From Petaurus breviceps papuanus (lineage: Eukaryota > Chordata > Mammalia > Diprotodontia > Petauridae), in NCBI GenBank assembly GCA_028583685.1, contig JAMXIF010001183.1, positions 12,367,161-12,431,160 on the forward strand: a DNA stretch of 64,000 nucleotides, in the 5' to 3' direction. The notes under the pieces are model-generated. The model worked only from the letters and a program-made list of their open reading frames with translations. It ran no database searches and was not told the origin of the DNA. The translations under genes were made by a program, and so were the position numbers. This document shows positions 21,650 to 32,779 of this stretch, piece after piece. Numbering within the stretch: the stretch's first letter is position 1; every line of letters starts with the position of its first letter.

Positions 21650-21654
<5 letters not shown>

Positions 21655-21733
<79 letters not shown>
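21655..21733. repeat. Compound (TC)n(TA)n microsatellite
   Basis: About 17 TC units (21655-21688) pass directly into about 22 TA units (21689-21733), inside the inter-ORF region of the minus-strand L1. Confidence 0.97.
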
Positions 21734-21735
<2 letters not shown>

Positions 21736-21856
21736 CTTCTAACTAACCTAATAATGAGAAAGGTCTTATGAGTTACAAGTATCATCTGCCCATGTAGGAA
21801 TGTAAACCATTTAACCTTATTAAGTCCCTTATGATTTCCCTTTCTTGTTTACCTTC

Positions 21857-22880
21857 TTAAGCTTCTCTTGAGTCTTGCATATGAAAGTGAAATTTTCTAT
21901 TTAGCTCTGGTCTTTTCATCAAGAATGATTGAAAGTCCCCTGTTTCATTGAATATCCATTTTGTTTCCTGAAGGATTATACTCAGTTTTGCTGGATAGGT
22001 GATTTTTGGTTGTAATATTAACTCCTTTGCCTTCTGTAATATCATATTCCAAGCCCTCCAATTCTTTAATGTAGAAGCTGCTAAATCTTATGTTATCCTG
22101 ACTGTGGCTAAATAACACTTGACCTGGGAACTTTGGGATTTGGCTATAATCTGGAAGTTTTCATTTTGGGATATCTTTCAGAAGATGATTGGAAGATTCT
22201 TTCAATAACTATTTTATCCTCTGATTCTAGAATATCAAGGAAGTTATCCTTGATAATTTCTTGAAAGACAATGTCTACACTCTTTTTGATCATGACTTTC
22301 AAGTAGTCCAATAATTTTTAAATTACTTCTCTTGGATCGGTTTTCCAGGTCAATTGTTTTTTTTCCAATAAGACATTTCACATTATCTTCCATTTTTTTC
22401 ATTCTTTTAATTTTCTTTTATTATTTCTTGATGTCTCAGCCATTAGCTTCCTTTTGCCTCAATTCTAATTTTAAGAAATAATTTTCTTCAGTGAAATTTT
22501 GTGCCTCCTTTTCCATTTGGCCAACTCTACTTTTTAAGGCATTCATCTCCCCATTGGCTCTTGTACCTATTTTACCATTTGATCTATTTTGTATTTTAAG
22601 GTGTTATTTTCTTCAATATTTTTTGTGTCTCCTTTACCAAGATGTTGAGTCTTTTTTTCATGACTTTCATTTCCTTTTGCATTTTTCCCTCTACCTCTGT
22701 TATTTGATTTTTAAAATCCTTTATGTGCTCTTCCATGGCCTGGGACCAATTTATATTTTTCTTGGAGACTTTGGACATGGGAGCTTTGACTTTATTATCT
22801 TCTTCTGAGTATATGTTTTGATCTTCCTTGTCAGCATAGTAACTTTCTATGGTCAGGATTTTTTCTATTGTTTGCTAATT
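21857..22880 (-). pseudogene. L1 ORF1 remnant (RNA-binding protein)
   Basis: L1 ORF1 encodes a trimeric RNA-binding chaperone. The N-terminal half is a lysine- and glutamate-rich coiled-coil-type segment (MSKVSKKNINWSQAMEEHIK at 22778 onward). The C-terminal domain is visible at 22045-21857 as AKELILQPKITYPAKLSI, matching the conserved F-PRI-YPAKLSF of L1 ORF1. The frame is broken between these segments. Confidence 0.8.
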
Positions 22881-23769
22881 TTTTCCAGTCTATTTATTCT
22901 TTTAACTCCTTATTTAAGTAGGCCTCTGCTTACAGGGTGGAGAGTGCACTATCCCAAGTTTCAGTGTTTTTGTACAGCTATTTTCAGAGATACTTCTAGG
23001 GACCTGTGAGTTTTCAGTTCTTCCAAGGTAGTATGATCTAAGGGGTAGTGCATTTACTGTTCTTCTGGCCTGTGCTCTGGTCTGTGAGTGACCACAAGCA
23101 CTCTTTTCTGCTATGGAACTGTGCTGAAGCTGTAATGAGGGTCCCTTGCTTCACTGCAAGTTCTGGTATGCTAGTATCCCTCCTGGCCCTGAGACTGCCA
23201 TCCCGGATTGTAACCCAGATCTAAGCATATGCAAAGCAACACAATCATGTCCCCAGTGCCAGCAAACTGACCCTTGTCATTCCCTTTTGATAAGTTGTTG
23301 GACCCCCTTACCATCTATGGGCTGAGAGCTCTGAAAGCAGCCACTACCACTGATGATTCAGTGGTTCTCAAGGCCTGCTCCTGGTTTGCTTGGGCCTGGT
23401 CTGAGCTGTCATGGTCTGTGTTGGACTATACTCTACTCTCACCCAGGTGCGACAGACCTTTCCTGCCCACCTACTAAGTTGTCTTTGGCTTAAAAGTTAT
23501 TTCACCCCCATCCTTTTGTGGGTTCTACCACTCCAGAAATTATTTTATAGCATTATTTAAAGGTGTTTGGGAGAGTTTTGGGGAGAGCCCAGGCAAGTTG
23601 CTGCCTTTTATCCACCATCTTGGCTCTGCCTTCCCATTCATAATAATTCCTACAGACTCCTTACTGAGAGAGGAGCTTGCCATTTTACTCATTAACAAGA
23701 TTCCACACACTGACAAAATCTCAGATCCTGAAAGTATTCGTAGTGGGCATGATCAAAGCCAAAACCAGC

Positions 23770-23960
23770 TTCCCTGGAGCTTCTGTTCTTTGCTCCTGCT
23801 TCTGCCCCCTGGGGCTGAAATAAATAAGCATAATTCCTCTTCTATGTGAATAGCCCTTCAAACACTTGAAGACCGTAATCATGTGTACATGAATATCCTC
23901 TTATCTAGGTTAAGTCCCACCAGGTCTTTTAAATGATGCACATAGGACATAAATCACTTG
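23770..23960 (-). mobile_element. CR1/L3-like LINE 3' fragment
   Basis: GCTCCTGCTTCTGCCCCCTG, AGCCCTTCAAACACTTGAAG and TAATCATGTGTAC match the antisense of the mammalian CR1/L3 3' region (TTTAAATACTTGAAGACAGC in the form I know). Confidence 0.6.
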
Positions 23961-24967
23961 TGCATTTCTATCTCTCTACCATCTAACTATCTTATATATA
24001 GATACATATGTCTATATGAATATGTATATGTTTCTTGGGACATGAGCCGTTCATCTTTTATTCCATTATACTATTTCTTGAATATACATTAATATTGGTC
24101 ACTTGTTAGAGTCTCCTTACATCTACCATGTCTCTTACAATTGTCCTTCGGATTATTTATAATCTTAATTCTTTTGGGATCATGATATTTGATGATTTGG
24201 AACAAAGTAGTTATCACTGACACAGTTACCTTAAAAAGGTGGGCTTTTTATGAGTGAGCAATTTAGGATCATTGGAAATACTATACCAAACAATTCCCCA
24301 GAAACAAATGAGCCCTATCAATGTTGGGTTCAGTTCATTGTACATTTCACTTGTCTAAGATACACAGAAGAGATGGCCTGCTTGGCTAGGCTATATGCCA
24401 TAATCCGGGAAATATACATTCTTATACATGTTTTTCACACATGGATGCTTAAATCAATTTCTTTCACAATATTATAAGTTTCACTGAGAGGGTTTTATAG
24501 AGTTCCAGAGTTTGGTACAATGTAAAAAACAGGAAATCCCTCTTTTATATTGATACTATACAGATCATCTTTCATAACCTTTTAGTGAACATATGTCTAT
24601 TGTGTTAACACTTCATGTAATGTTAATATTTAGTGGATCACTGAACAAAAGTTATTTTGTAGTTGTCTTTTACATCTTATATAATTTTTATACACATGAG
24701 AGATACCTTAAATGAGATGATCATTTAAGGATAAGTTTTGCTCTACTGAATAAACTGTTTTATTAAAATCAATATGCAATAAGCAGAGCAGAGTATTATA
24801 TTGTATATAACACAGTCAATTTTGTAATGATAAAGACATGATTCTAGATGGAACAAGTATTTGTGAAACCTAGCTACTGAGTTCTTGTGTTTTCAAGTCA
24901 AGTGGGATGTGTTAAGTGCTGGGGACACAAAAATAGGCAAAAATCACTTCCTGTTCTCAAACTTTGG
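23961..24967. other. Unassigned AT-rich stretch
   Basis: About 1 kb with no recognised repeat. The 75-codon plus-strand frame at 24250-24477 has no known motif. Confidence 0.4.
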
Positions 24968-24980
24968 GACTCAAATTTTC

Positions 24981-25137
24981 TTTTTTTTTAAGCCATTGGG
25001 GTTAAGTAACTTGCTCAAGGTTACATGGCCAGTTATTTCTGGGTGTGGTGCTAAGTATCTGAGCCCAGATTTGATTACCAGGTCATCCCAACTCTGGGGC
25101 CGGTGCTCTTACTCACTGTGCTACCTGGCTGCCCCAG
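24981..25137 (-). mobile_element. CORE-SINE, third subtype, monomer
   Basis: On the minus strand: GGGGCAGCCAGGTAGCACAG head, AGAGCACCGGCCCCAGAGTT, CTGGCCATGTAACCTTGAGC CORE and an A tail. GACTCAAATTTTC (24968-24980) and GGCTCAAATTTTC (25138-25150) are the target duplications, 12 of 13 matching. It is the monomeric counterpart of the dimer at 17.9 kb. Confidence 0.92.
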
Positions 25138-25429
25138 GGCTCAAATTTTCACTGAAGATATACTTACTGGATTCAAAATCCAATTTTTTTCTATAACAAT
25201 GGAAAAGCAAGTGTGTGGGGTGGTGCATGCTTATGTATACACATACATGTAACCATTTAAAGTACCATTGCAATTCTTCTCCAGCCTTTTGAAATCTTTC
25301 CCCCTGAGAGGTATTTTGAAAACCCACTGACCTACCTTCTTTGACTGGTTTTAAGGTAGTGATGCCTTTAGCATAGATTTCTTACACTTGTACTTAGGTC
25401 CAGCTGCTCTTCCTAACTTTATCTTAAGT

Positions 25430-25985
25430 CAAGAAGCCCCTAAATACTTGTTAAGTCCTTACTACATTCCAGTTACTGGAGATACAGAGAAAGACAAGTA
25501 TAGTCCCTGCTTTCAAGGAGCTCACATTCCAGTGGAGGGGACAATATTGAAACCACTACTGACATAAAAATATATTCCGGATAGTTTGGAGGTAATCTCA
25601 GAAGGAAGGTAGAATACCTCTAGCAGCAGGGTATGGAGACTTGGAAAGGCAGGGGGAGGAAATGAGGCAGGAGAGCATTCCAGGTATGGGGAAAAAACAG
25701 TGAAAAGGCATGGATGGAATTGGGAGAGGAGGATCATGTGTGAGGAACAAAAAGGAGGCCATGGGATCATAGAGTAAGGGGAAGGGCATAAATAGTAAGA
25801 AGACTGGAAAGGGAGGGAGGGGCCAGGAGTGAAGGGCTTTCGATGGCAAATGAAAAATTTTATACTTGATCTTGGAGATAATAGGGAGTCACTGTAGTTT
25901 ATTGAATAAGGGAATAATATAGTCAGGTTTGAACTTTAGAGATCTCACTTTAGGAGCTGAGTGGAGAATGGACTGAAAGTTGGGA
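25430..25985 (-). mobile_element. L2 LINE fragment, 3' part
   Basis: The plus strand reads antisense L2: CTTGTTAAGTCCTTACTACA, AAGGAGCTCACATTCCAGTG, GAGCATTCCAGGTATGGGG, then ATAGGGAGTCACTGTAGTTT and GAGTGGAGAATGGACTGAAA. The last two match the complement of L2 coding sequence near its C-terminus. Confidence 0.65.
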
Positions 25986-26041
25986 GAAATTTAAGGCAGA
26001 AAGATCATTCACTCCCTCACATGTACACTAGATACAGAAAT

Positions 26042-26302
26042 AGGCAGCTAGGTGGCACAAGTGGATAGGGTACAGGGTCTTCTGAAGTCAGGAAGACTCA
26101 TCTTCCTGCATACAAATCTGGCCTCAGACTTTTGCTAGCCATGTGATCCTGGGCAAGTCACTTAACCCTGTTTGCCTCAGTTTCTTCATCTGTAAAATGA
26201 GCTAGAGAAGGAAATGGGAAACCACTTCAGTATTTCTGCCAAGAAAACCCCAAAAGAAGTCACAATGAGTTGGACACGACTGAAATGACTCTACAACAAT
26301 GA
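26042..26302 (+). mobile_element. CORE-SINE, long type, full length
   Basis: GGCAGCTAGGTGGCACAAGT head, GCCATGTGATCCTGGGCAAG CORE, TGTAAAATGAGCTAGAGAAG and GCCAAGAAAACCCCAAAAG tail, ending GTTGGACACGACTGAAATGA. One of the best preserved copies. Confidence 0.93.
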
Positions 26303-26461
26303 CAAGATGAAACATAAACCTGAATTAGACCTATACCTACATGACCTATGTTTTCAAAGGCACAAAGAAGCATTAAAGTTATTGGACAATCTTTCTTAAG
26401 ACCATTTCAGCTCTCTGATCTCCATCATTGGCAGCTATTCTTAAATCAAGGTCATGCTATA

Positions 26462-26493
<32 letters not shown>

Positions 26494-26518
26494 GGTGGGG
26501 TGGTGGTGATAGTGATGG
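26462..26518. repeat. (GAT)n(GGT)n trinucleotide repeat
   Basis: ATG-type units change to GGT-type units with small interruptions. Confidence 0.95.
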
Positions 26519-26544
26519 CAAGAACAATAATTGTATGTATATAT

Positions 26545-26790
26545 TGTTTTAAGTTTTGCAGCTCACTTTATAAATATTATCTCACTTGAACCTCATAACA
26601 TATCTGCAAGCTAGGTGTTATTTTGTCCTTAGTATATAGAAGAGACTGGAAAAGTTTAAGCACTACCATTATTTCCATTTTACAGATGAGGCTGACAGAT
26701 ATTAACTTGTTCAGGGTCACACAGTTAAGTGTGTTAAGGTTTTCCTAACTCAAAGTCCAACACTGACGATAACACCACCTACCTGCTCAT
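26545..26790 (-). mobile_element. MIR SINE
   Basis: TTTTGCAGCTCACTTTATAA, CATTTTACAGATGAGGCTG and GTTCAGGGTCACACAGTTAA are the MIR order in reverse complement. The middle has an insertion or divergence near 26630. Confidence 0.65.
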
Positions 26791-27039
26791 AAACAGATTG
26801 TTAGACTGAACTGGCTCTTGGTTTGTGCTGTAAGGGTTGGGTTTTAATTGTTTTGTGAACAAAAAAGAAACCTTCCATTCAAGTCCTTTTCCCATACCTC
26901 ACTGTATCACAGACATCAACTTTGGCTCTCTAAAGTGCTCTCATAGTTATTGGCCAAGTTGGAAAGGCTTTGCTAAATGAGAAGGATACATGGTGGTCAT
27001 GAATAGGTTGTTAACATATAATAAACAAAGAACTACAAA

Positions 27040-27190
27040 AGGAGTAAAAGGCATCAAGATACTACGCAGAGGGAAGAAAAGGTAGACAGGTAATAAGGTT
27101 AGCCAAAGAAGTCCAAGGGTATGCTGGCCATGTCAAGAAAACACCAGGAAGGCCTCCAACTCAGTGAGATGGATCCCCTGTGGAGACTTT
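27040..27190 (+). pseudogene. Possible RTE-type LINE ORF C-terminus
   Basis: Conceptual translation near 27105-27185 gives YAGHVKKTPGRPPTQ followed by a stop and DGSPVETFRE. The G-H-V and GRPP-T elements resemble the C-terminal end of RTE-clade proteins, which carry a WAGH- block and a GRPPTRW block. The fragment is short and the call tentative. Confidence 0.35.
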
Positions 27191-27299
27191 CCGAGAGAAC
27201 ATGAACAAGGATGAAGAGGAATGCATGCTTTGCAGTCTGCATCTCTGAAGGTTACTCATGAAAACATGAAGCCACAGATGCATTTGAGTATCCTTGGGA

Positions 27300-27720
27300 A
27301 GATTTTTAAACATTGTTATAGTATTTATTTTGTTCTCCTTCTTCACTCCATTTCACTTTATATAAATCTTTCCATATTTTTTGTATTTTTTTTTCATTTC
27401 TTATGATGTCCTAATATTCCAAGACATTCCTATATCACAATTTGTTAAGCCATTAATTGTTGGACATGTAGATTCTTTCAAGGCTTATTTTGTTGGCATT
27501 ATGAGTCAAACTGCTAGGCATATTTTTGTGCGGATGGGGCTTTTTTCCCTTTAAATGAATAACATTTTAGGGTATCATCCTAGGTATGATATGACTGTGT
27601 CAAGGGTGTAAACAGGTTTCAGACATGCCATTTTTGTCATATATCACCATATTGGCTTTCCTAAAAGGTGCCAATTTACAGCTCTACAGCAATCTATGCA
27701 TTCCACGCTTATCTGTGTGA
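27300..27720 (-). mobile_element. Old L1 3' UTR fragment
   Basis: TTCCAAGACATTCCTATATC, ACAATTTGTTAAGCCATTAA and CAATTTACAGCTCTACAGCA resemble the antisense of the L1 3' region (text like ACAACTTGTTCAGCCATTCC and CAGTTCACAACTCCACCAG). Strongly diverged. Confidence 0.5.
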
Positions 27721-28465
27721 TCAGACTTAAGGGAACAGAACTTAATGAAATGGAAGTATGTGCTATGTGAATTTCCATTAGCCTGGGAAGAAATGGACAG
27801 TCCTGGTTTCATCTCTATTTTTTTTTTTCACAACTGAAACAGAATGTGAGAAAAGATGTTTAGACTTGTCCTGACCTACATCTTCACGTAATTCATCAAA
27901 CACACATATTATCTTAAAGTTAAAAAGATGTAGAGAAAAATAAAGGTTTTGGATTTCTTTCTAGAACAGTACTTAAATTATTCATTTAAACAGGCTCTTC
28001 CAAGTAGCTATGTGCGGGAAAATGTAAAACACATTCCCACTGTAGTCTATTTTGTAACTGGCTTGTTATATGTGGTTTGGAAGAAAAATAGATACCATCT
28101 AGAGAATCAATCTATATTCAGGGAGGGAGGAGAAAGCTTTAGGAAATGTGAACTGCATTTGCTTCGGTCTCTTGAGAAGCTTTTAGAACCAACACTATCT
28201 CAGGAGGTAGCTAAGAGACAACAATCATCATTCTTCTTTTGAAGAGAAACTGAGACACAAGGCTAAGTGTCTGGCCTTACCCAGGGAAATTATACATAGG
28301 ACAAGTCCCTTGGGTATCTTCTTCAATTGAGTGGGGGAGTGGGACATGGGAAAGAGTTAAGGGGAGAGGGACACACAAAAACCAATATAGAAAGTAAGGA
28401 GCCCAGGAGTCTAGGATCAGGGCTGTTAAGTGGCACTTTTTTCTGCAATTAGAGAAGACAGCTAG
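27721..28465. other. Unassigned stretch
   Basis: Contains a 97-codon plus-strand frame (27949-28242) with no recognised domain and no splice or start context that would support it. Confidence 0.35.
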
Positions 28466-28469
28466 AATT

Positions 28470-28713
28470 TTGTTATTGTTATTGTTCAGTCACTTCTGAC
28501 CTCATTTGAGATTTTTTTTGGCAGACATACTGGAGTGGTTTGACATTTCTTTCTTCAGCTCAATTTACAAATGAGGAAACCGAGGCAAACATGGTTAAGT
28601 GACTTGCCCAGGGTCACATAGCTAGCAAGTGTTTGATGCTGGATTTGAACTCAGGGAGATGAGTCTTCCTGAGTCCAGGCCTGGCACTCTATTCACTGTG
28701 CCACCTAGCTGCA
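28470..28713 (-). mobile_element. CORE-SINE, long type
   Basis: Minus-strand copy with head GCAGCTAGGTGGCACAGTGA, CORE TAGCTATGTGACCCTGGGCA and tail ending in ACAATAACAATAACA. Confidence 0.9.
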
Positions 28714-29000
28714 AAGAGCTGGAAACCTGACTTTAAAATCAAATTTCTAAAACAAATTCAATGGGAGTGTGTATGTGATGGTGAGGCAGAGATCCTAAGG
28801 GGAGACATAATGTAAACCCTAGAAGGAGAGGGCCACTTACCTGGTATGCCTGAGAAACATGTCATTTGGTAACTTCCTATTTTATTTATTCTTACTAATT
28901 AGGTGCTAAGCCCAGATGTGGTTATTCTTCTTGAGTTCAAATGCTGCCAGCACCCTCCATATGTCAGTGTGCCTGCAGCAAAGCCCCAGATGTCCATCCT

Positions 29001-29233
29001 TTTGTTTAGTCATTTTTAGTTGTATGTAACTCTTTGTGATAACTTTTGGGTTTTCTTGGCAAAGATAATGGAGTAGTTTGCCGTTTCCTTCTCCAGCCCA
29101 TTTTACAAATGAGGAAGTTGAGGCAGAAAGAGTTAAGTGACTTGCCCAGGGTCACCCAGATAGTTTCTGAAGCCAGGTTTTAATTCAGGTCTTCCTGACT
29201 CCAAACTTGCCACTGTTCCAGCTAGCCTAGCCC
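29001..29233 (-). mobile_element. CORE-SINE, long type, slightly decayed head
   Basis: Minus-strand copy: GGGTGACCCTGGGCAAGTCA, TTTTACAAATGAGGAAG and GGTTTTCTTGGCAAAGATAA on the plus strand. The head near 29220 is degraded. It lies 288 bases after the previous copy in the same orientation. Confidence 0.85.
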
Positions 29234-29324
29234 CATCCAACCCTAGTTATAGCTTTCACAGTACTATCTGTACCACATGAGCTAGGTGGCTCTGTGTTAG
29301 GAGATTTCTTATATTTATGTACTT

Positions 29325-29327
<3 letters not shown>

Positions 29328-29396
<69 letters not shown>

Positions 29397-29407
29397 CTGT
29401 CTCTGTC

Positions 29408-29444
<37 letters not shown>

Positions 29445-29470
29445 GTCTCTCTTGTTCTCTCTCTCCCTCC
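29328..29470. repeat. (CT)n / (CTGT) microsatellite
   Basis: A long pure CT run to about 29391, then CTGTCT interruptions, then CTCC. The 171-, 67- and 68-codon open frames across it are translation artefacts of the dinucleotide. Confidence 0.98.
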
Positions 29471-30182
29471 CTCCTTTATCTTGGGACAATAGAATGATGG
29501 CAGACAGTTTAAATAAGAAGTGAAGTTTATCCCTATTGTTTTTCAGGATGAACCGTCCAGGATAGATTTTTAAGGAGGGCTCCAGTGTCTGGGGAAGTGA
29601 AAGCTGCCAGCACTTGTCTACAAAAATCAGCAAGAATACTGCTGTTAATTGCACAAGTATGAAAGGATTTGTGGAAATGGATCTTTTCTCTGCTTTTTGT
29701 GTTTGGTGAGAAGGCTCTGTGCTCTGTGAAATTAATGAGAGGGAAGTTAAAAATAAAACTTTCAGAAACACCTCAAGTCACACTCAACTTGTACTTTGTA
29801 ATTTTATAACCAATAAAAAGAGATGTGGTCATGCTAAAATCATGGACATCAAGCCTTACTTGAGTAGGAACTGATCTCTTGGAGATCACAGAAGAAGCCT
29901 GTCTTCATATGACATTATTTAATTGGCCGAACACTCTATTATTATTTTCTTAAACTTGACATTAAGGCATTAAAGAGTTCCAGTTCTTCATTGAAATGAG
30001 GGGGATGGAAGGGGGGGTGGGGGGGTGATTTATCTACTCTCAGTCATCAACTGGTGAATATCAGGAGAAAGACTAGCACTAGCAGATGAACAAAACCAAT
30101 GGTCTAGCCTGGCTCAGATTTTGAGTTAGGCACTGAAATATGTCATGTGCAGAAAGTACCCAGTGGCGACATTTTATTCAGT
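29471..30182. other. Unassigned stretch, partly low in repeats
   Basis: No repeat or exon was recognised. About 29560-29800 is the part most like single-copy conserved sequence, but I have no comparative evidence. A G-rich run lies near 30010-30027. Confidence 0.3.
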
Positions 30183-30378
30183 CTGGAGAGAGAGACAGAG
30201 AGAGATGGAGGAGGAGGAAGAGGAGAAGGGGAAAGGGAAGGGGGAGGGGAATGGAAAGAGGAAGGGGAAGGAAAGGAGGAGGAGGAGAAGGAAGGAAGGA
30301 AGGAAGGAAGGAAGGAAGGAAGGAAGGAAGGAAGGAAGGAAGGAAGGAAGGAAGGAAGGAAGGAAGGAAGGAAGGAAG
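30183..30378. repeat. Polypurine tract ending in (GGAA)n
   Basis: Nearly 200 bases of almost pure purine on the plus strand, with the GGAA/GAAG tetranucleotide repeated about 22 times from 30291 to 30378. Five open frames of 78-104 codons on both strands are artefacts of this repeat. Confidence 0.98.
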
Positions 30379-30404
30379 CATAAAGTTGGTCCTTCTACCA
30401 TATT

Positions 30405-30950
30405 CTGCTCGTATGAGTATCTCAGAATTAGATGGATCATCAGAGGTCATCTGATCTGATCAGTATATAAAAATAAACTTCCTCTAAAATATTCCTGGGA
30501 AGTGGCCGTTCAGTCTTTGCTTGAAGACCACTAGTGAAAAGGAGCCCAATACCTTCAGAGATAGTCAATTCTACTTTTGTACAACTCTAATCCATCAATA
30601 GCCACTATTTATCTAAATAAAGTTGATTATCTGTCCCCCTTCAGCTTCCACCCATAGCTCTTTGTTCAATCCTTTGGGGCCAAGAAAAACAATTCCTCTG
30701 ACACTTGATAGACTTTCAATATTTGATCTCACTATAAAGTAATTTTCAAACCCTAAAATGCTATCTACCTAAATGCTAGTGATGATGATGATAGTGATGT
30801 TTCCCCCTCAGTTTTTGCTTCTCTAAGCGACACATTCCCATTTCCTTCAGTCAGTCTTCATGTGCCATCTTGATTTTCCTCCTCTGGGATCCTCCAGTTT
30901 AATTAATGTCCTTCTTAAAGGGCAGCTAATTATAGGAGCAATTTTTGTCA
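30405..30950 (-). mobile_element. CR1/L3-like LINE 3' fragment
   Basis: Antisense landmarks in order: TTGCTTGAAGACCACTAGTG, CAATTCTACTTTTGTACAAC, AGCTTCCACCCATAGCTCTT, TTTGGGGCCAAGAAAAACAA and TAATGTCCTTCTTAAAGGG. They follow the mammalian CR1/L3 3' end as I know it. A GAT repeat interrupts it near 30780. Confidence 0.7.
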
Positions 30951-31440
30951 TGATATCTAGATAGTTATCTTTGACCCTATTGCCCAGTAGGTTTCAGAGG
31001 GAAAATGGTCAGCATAAGGGAAGTGCAGCACTCCCACAACTCTAAAAAATAAAAATTTAATCTCTGAACAGATCCACGGAGGTCAAAATTGATCTGCTGA
31101 TTGCCACTTATTTTGTAGCTACACAGATAAACATGTGTGGCTTAGTGGGGTCTCAAGTACAGTGGGCCATAGAATGGCCAAGGCTTAAATCATGCAAAAA
31201 GGACACCCTTTGCCAAGGTATTAAATCAGAGAGATCTAGTTTACTGCTCCTTCCTCAAAGGAACTATCTACCTAGGCCTTTCTAAAGAGATGTTACCTAA
31301 ATAACGAAGAATGGCAAATGTGCTTTCTATACCAAGGGAATGAGGGATTGAAGGCACAAATATAGAGAAAGCATGATATGAAAACTGATGGATGAACGTC
31401 ACACCAAGAGATGGTAAAATTTTCTGAAGACAGCACCTGT
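30951..31440. other. Unassigned stretch
   Basis: No repeat or gene was recognised. Confidence 0.35.
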
Positions 31441-31444
31441 CTGG

Positions 31445-31605
31445 GGAGTAATGTGATATAATGGATGGAAAGCAATCCTAAGTTAGGAAGACCTAAGGTC
31501 ATTTACTGCTTCAGAAAAAGACTGGCTATTTGACCTTGAACAAGTCACTACACTAGGCAATCTCTAAGGCCCCTTCTAGCACTAAAATTCTGAGTCTAAC
31601 ACTTA
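31445..31605 (+). mobile_element. MIR-like SINE
   Basis: GATATAATGGATGGAAAGCA, TTTGACCTTGAACAAGTCAC and TAAGGCCCCTTCTAGCACTA follow a diverged MIR/CORE-SINE order. Confidence 0.6.
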
Positions 31606-31869
31606 CGGGATTAATATTGACCTTTAGTAACTGTCCCTGCAAGACATGTGTTGGCACACGATGGCAGTAGAGAGTCACACTCAGGAAACACTGGTCTCAG
31701 ATGAGAAAGGAGCAAAATTCTAGCTCTTAATAAATGATAAAATTTTAAATTAAATAAATAGCCCAAACCTGAGTAATCAAAACTTATGTATGGTGCCTTA
31801 TGGAGTCTCCTGCCTGCCCAGTTCTTATTCGATTTTATTTGATTCAACAAGAGAATTTTAATGGGATCG

Positions 31870-32010
31870 GAATTTGAATATTGGATTTTCCATTTATAAA
31901 TTCTATAGTCTTAGTCAAGTCACTTAACTTATCTAGGCCTCAGTCTTCTCAGCTGTAAAATGGGCATAATACAGTAACTTAAACTACCTTGCAAGATTCA
32001 ACTTAATTCG
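31870..32010 (+). mobile_element. MIR SINE
   Basis: TTAGTCAAGTCACTTAACTT, CTAGGCCTCAGTCTTCTCAG and TGTAAAATGGGCATAATACA are the MIR centre and tail. Confidence 0.75.
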
Positions 32011-32779
32011 ATTCAATATTTGGTACTGGGAAGAAAAATACAAAAAATAGTCTCTGTAGTAAAAAGGCTGTCAAAAATATATATTAAGGCTGTATTCTGC
32101 ATTTTTAGGCTCAAGTTCACCAGAGATAATTGTGTTTAACTTAACACTAATCTGTATCCAAGCCATGTTTAGCTTGAAAAGAGATTTGTTCAAACTGGCA
32201 GAGTTCTCCCATTATCTAACTGATAAATCCCAAGAAGCTACCAGGTAACATTCATAGGAATCTTGAACAAAAAAAATTTATGTTAAAATATAGTCTGTGT
32301 TAACATTGCAGAATTGTTGAGTAACCAGATCTTCAATCTATTTCCTCAGAGCTCACCTCTCACTCCAGAGTGAAACAAAGGGGCATCCTCCTTCCATTGA
32401 TATCCATCCTTTCTCAAGGTATAAGAGAGTGTCCTATATTCAATTACTTCCAGTGGGCAGTCTGGCTAATTAGAGAGAATTGAGTACCACCCTTACTCCT
32501 TTTCTATATGAAAAACCTTTTAGTTCTCTACCCACCTTTCTAAGGGACTTTCCCAAGGATTTTGGGAAAGACTTTTGAGAGGAAAATGTTATTTCTTGAT
32601 ATTTTTAGTTTTACTAAAAAGAAGGTTTCAAAAATATGCTTCCGATGAACTTACATACTGCTAGGAAGGGGGATACAAAATGAACATATACAAGTAAATT
32701 CAAAGTTTATGCAAAGTAAATAAAGAGTAGCTTTGAGAAGACCACCACCACCAAGGGATGTGGGTAGAGAATCTGGAAT
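32011..32779. other. Unassigned stretch
   Basis: About 770 bases with nothing recognised. Confidence 0.35.

Larger units (their letters stand above)
20130..23635 (-). mobile_element. L1 with ORF1 but most of ORF2 missing (HAL1-like)
   Basis: Read on the minus strand the order is: 5' region starting near 23635 with GCAGAGCCAAGATGGTGGAT; ORF1 (about 22880 to 21850); an inter-ORF segment; an ORF2 C-terminus (21314 to about 20700); and a 3' UTR ending near 20130 with ACATGTAATTAGGGGAAAAT. The endonuclease and reverse transcriptase domains of ORF2 are absent because the sequence jumps from the first ORF2 codons (TMITV) to KKFKASFSDKGLIS. The layout resembles the half-L1 (HAL1) elements described in mammals. 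Coding frames contain stops, so it is dead. Confidence 0.85.

Noticed and set aside
29256-29771. 171-codon minus-strand open frame rich in Arg and Glu
   Set aside because: About half of it is the translated (CT)n/(GA)n microsatellite, which stays open in all frames.
30140-30459. Five overlapping open frames of 78-104 codons
   Set aside because: All are translations of the purine tract and (GGAA)n repeat.
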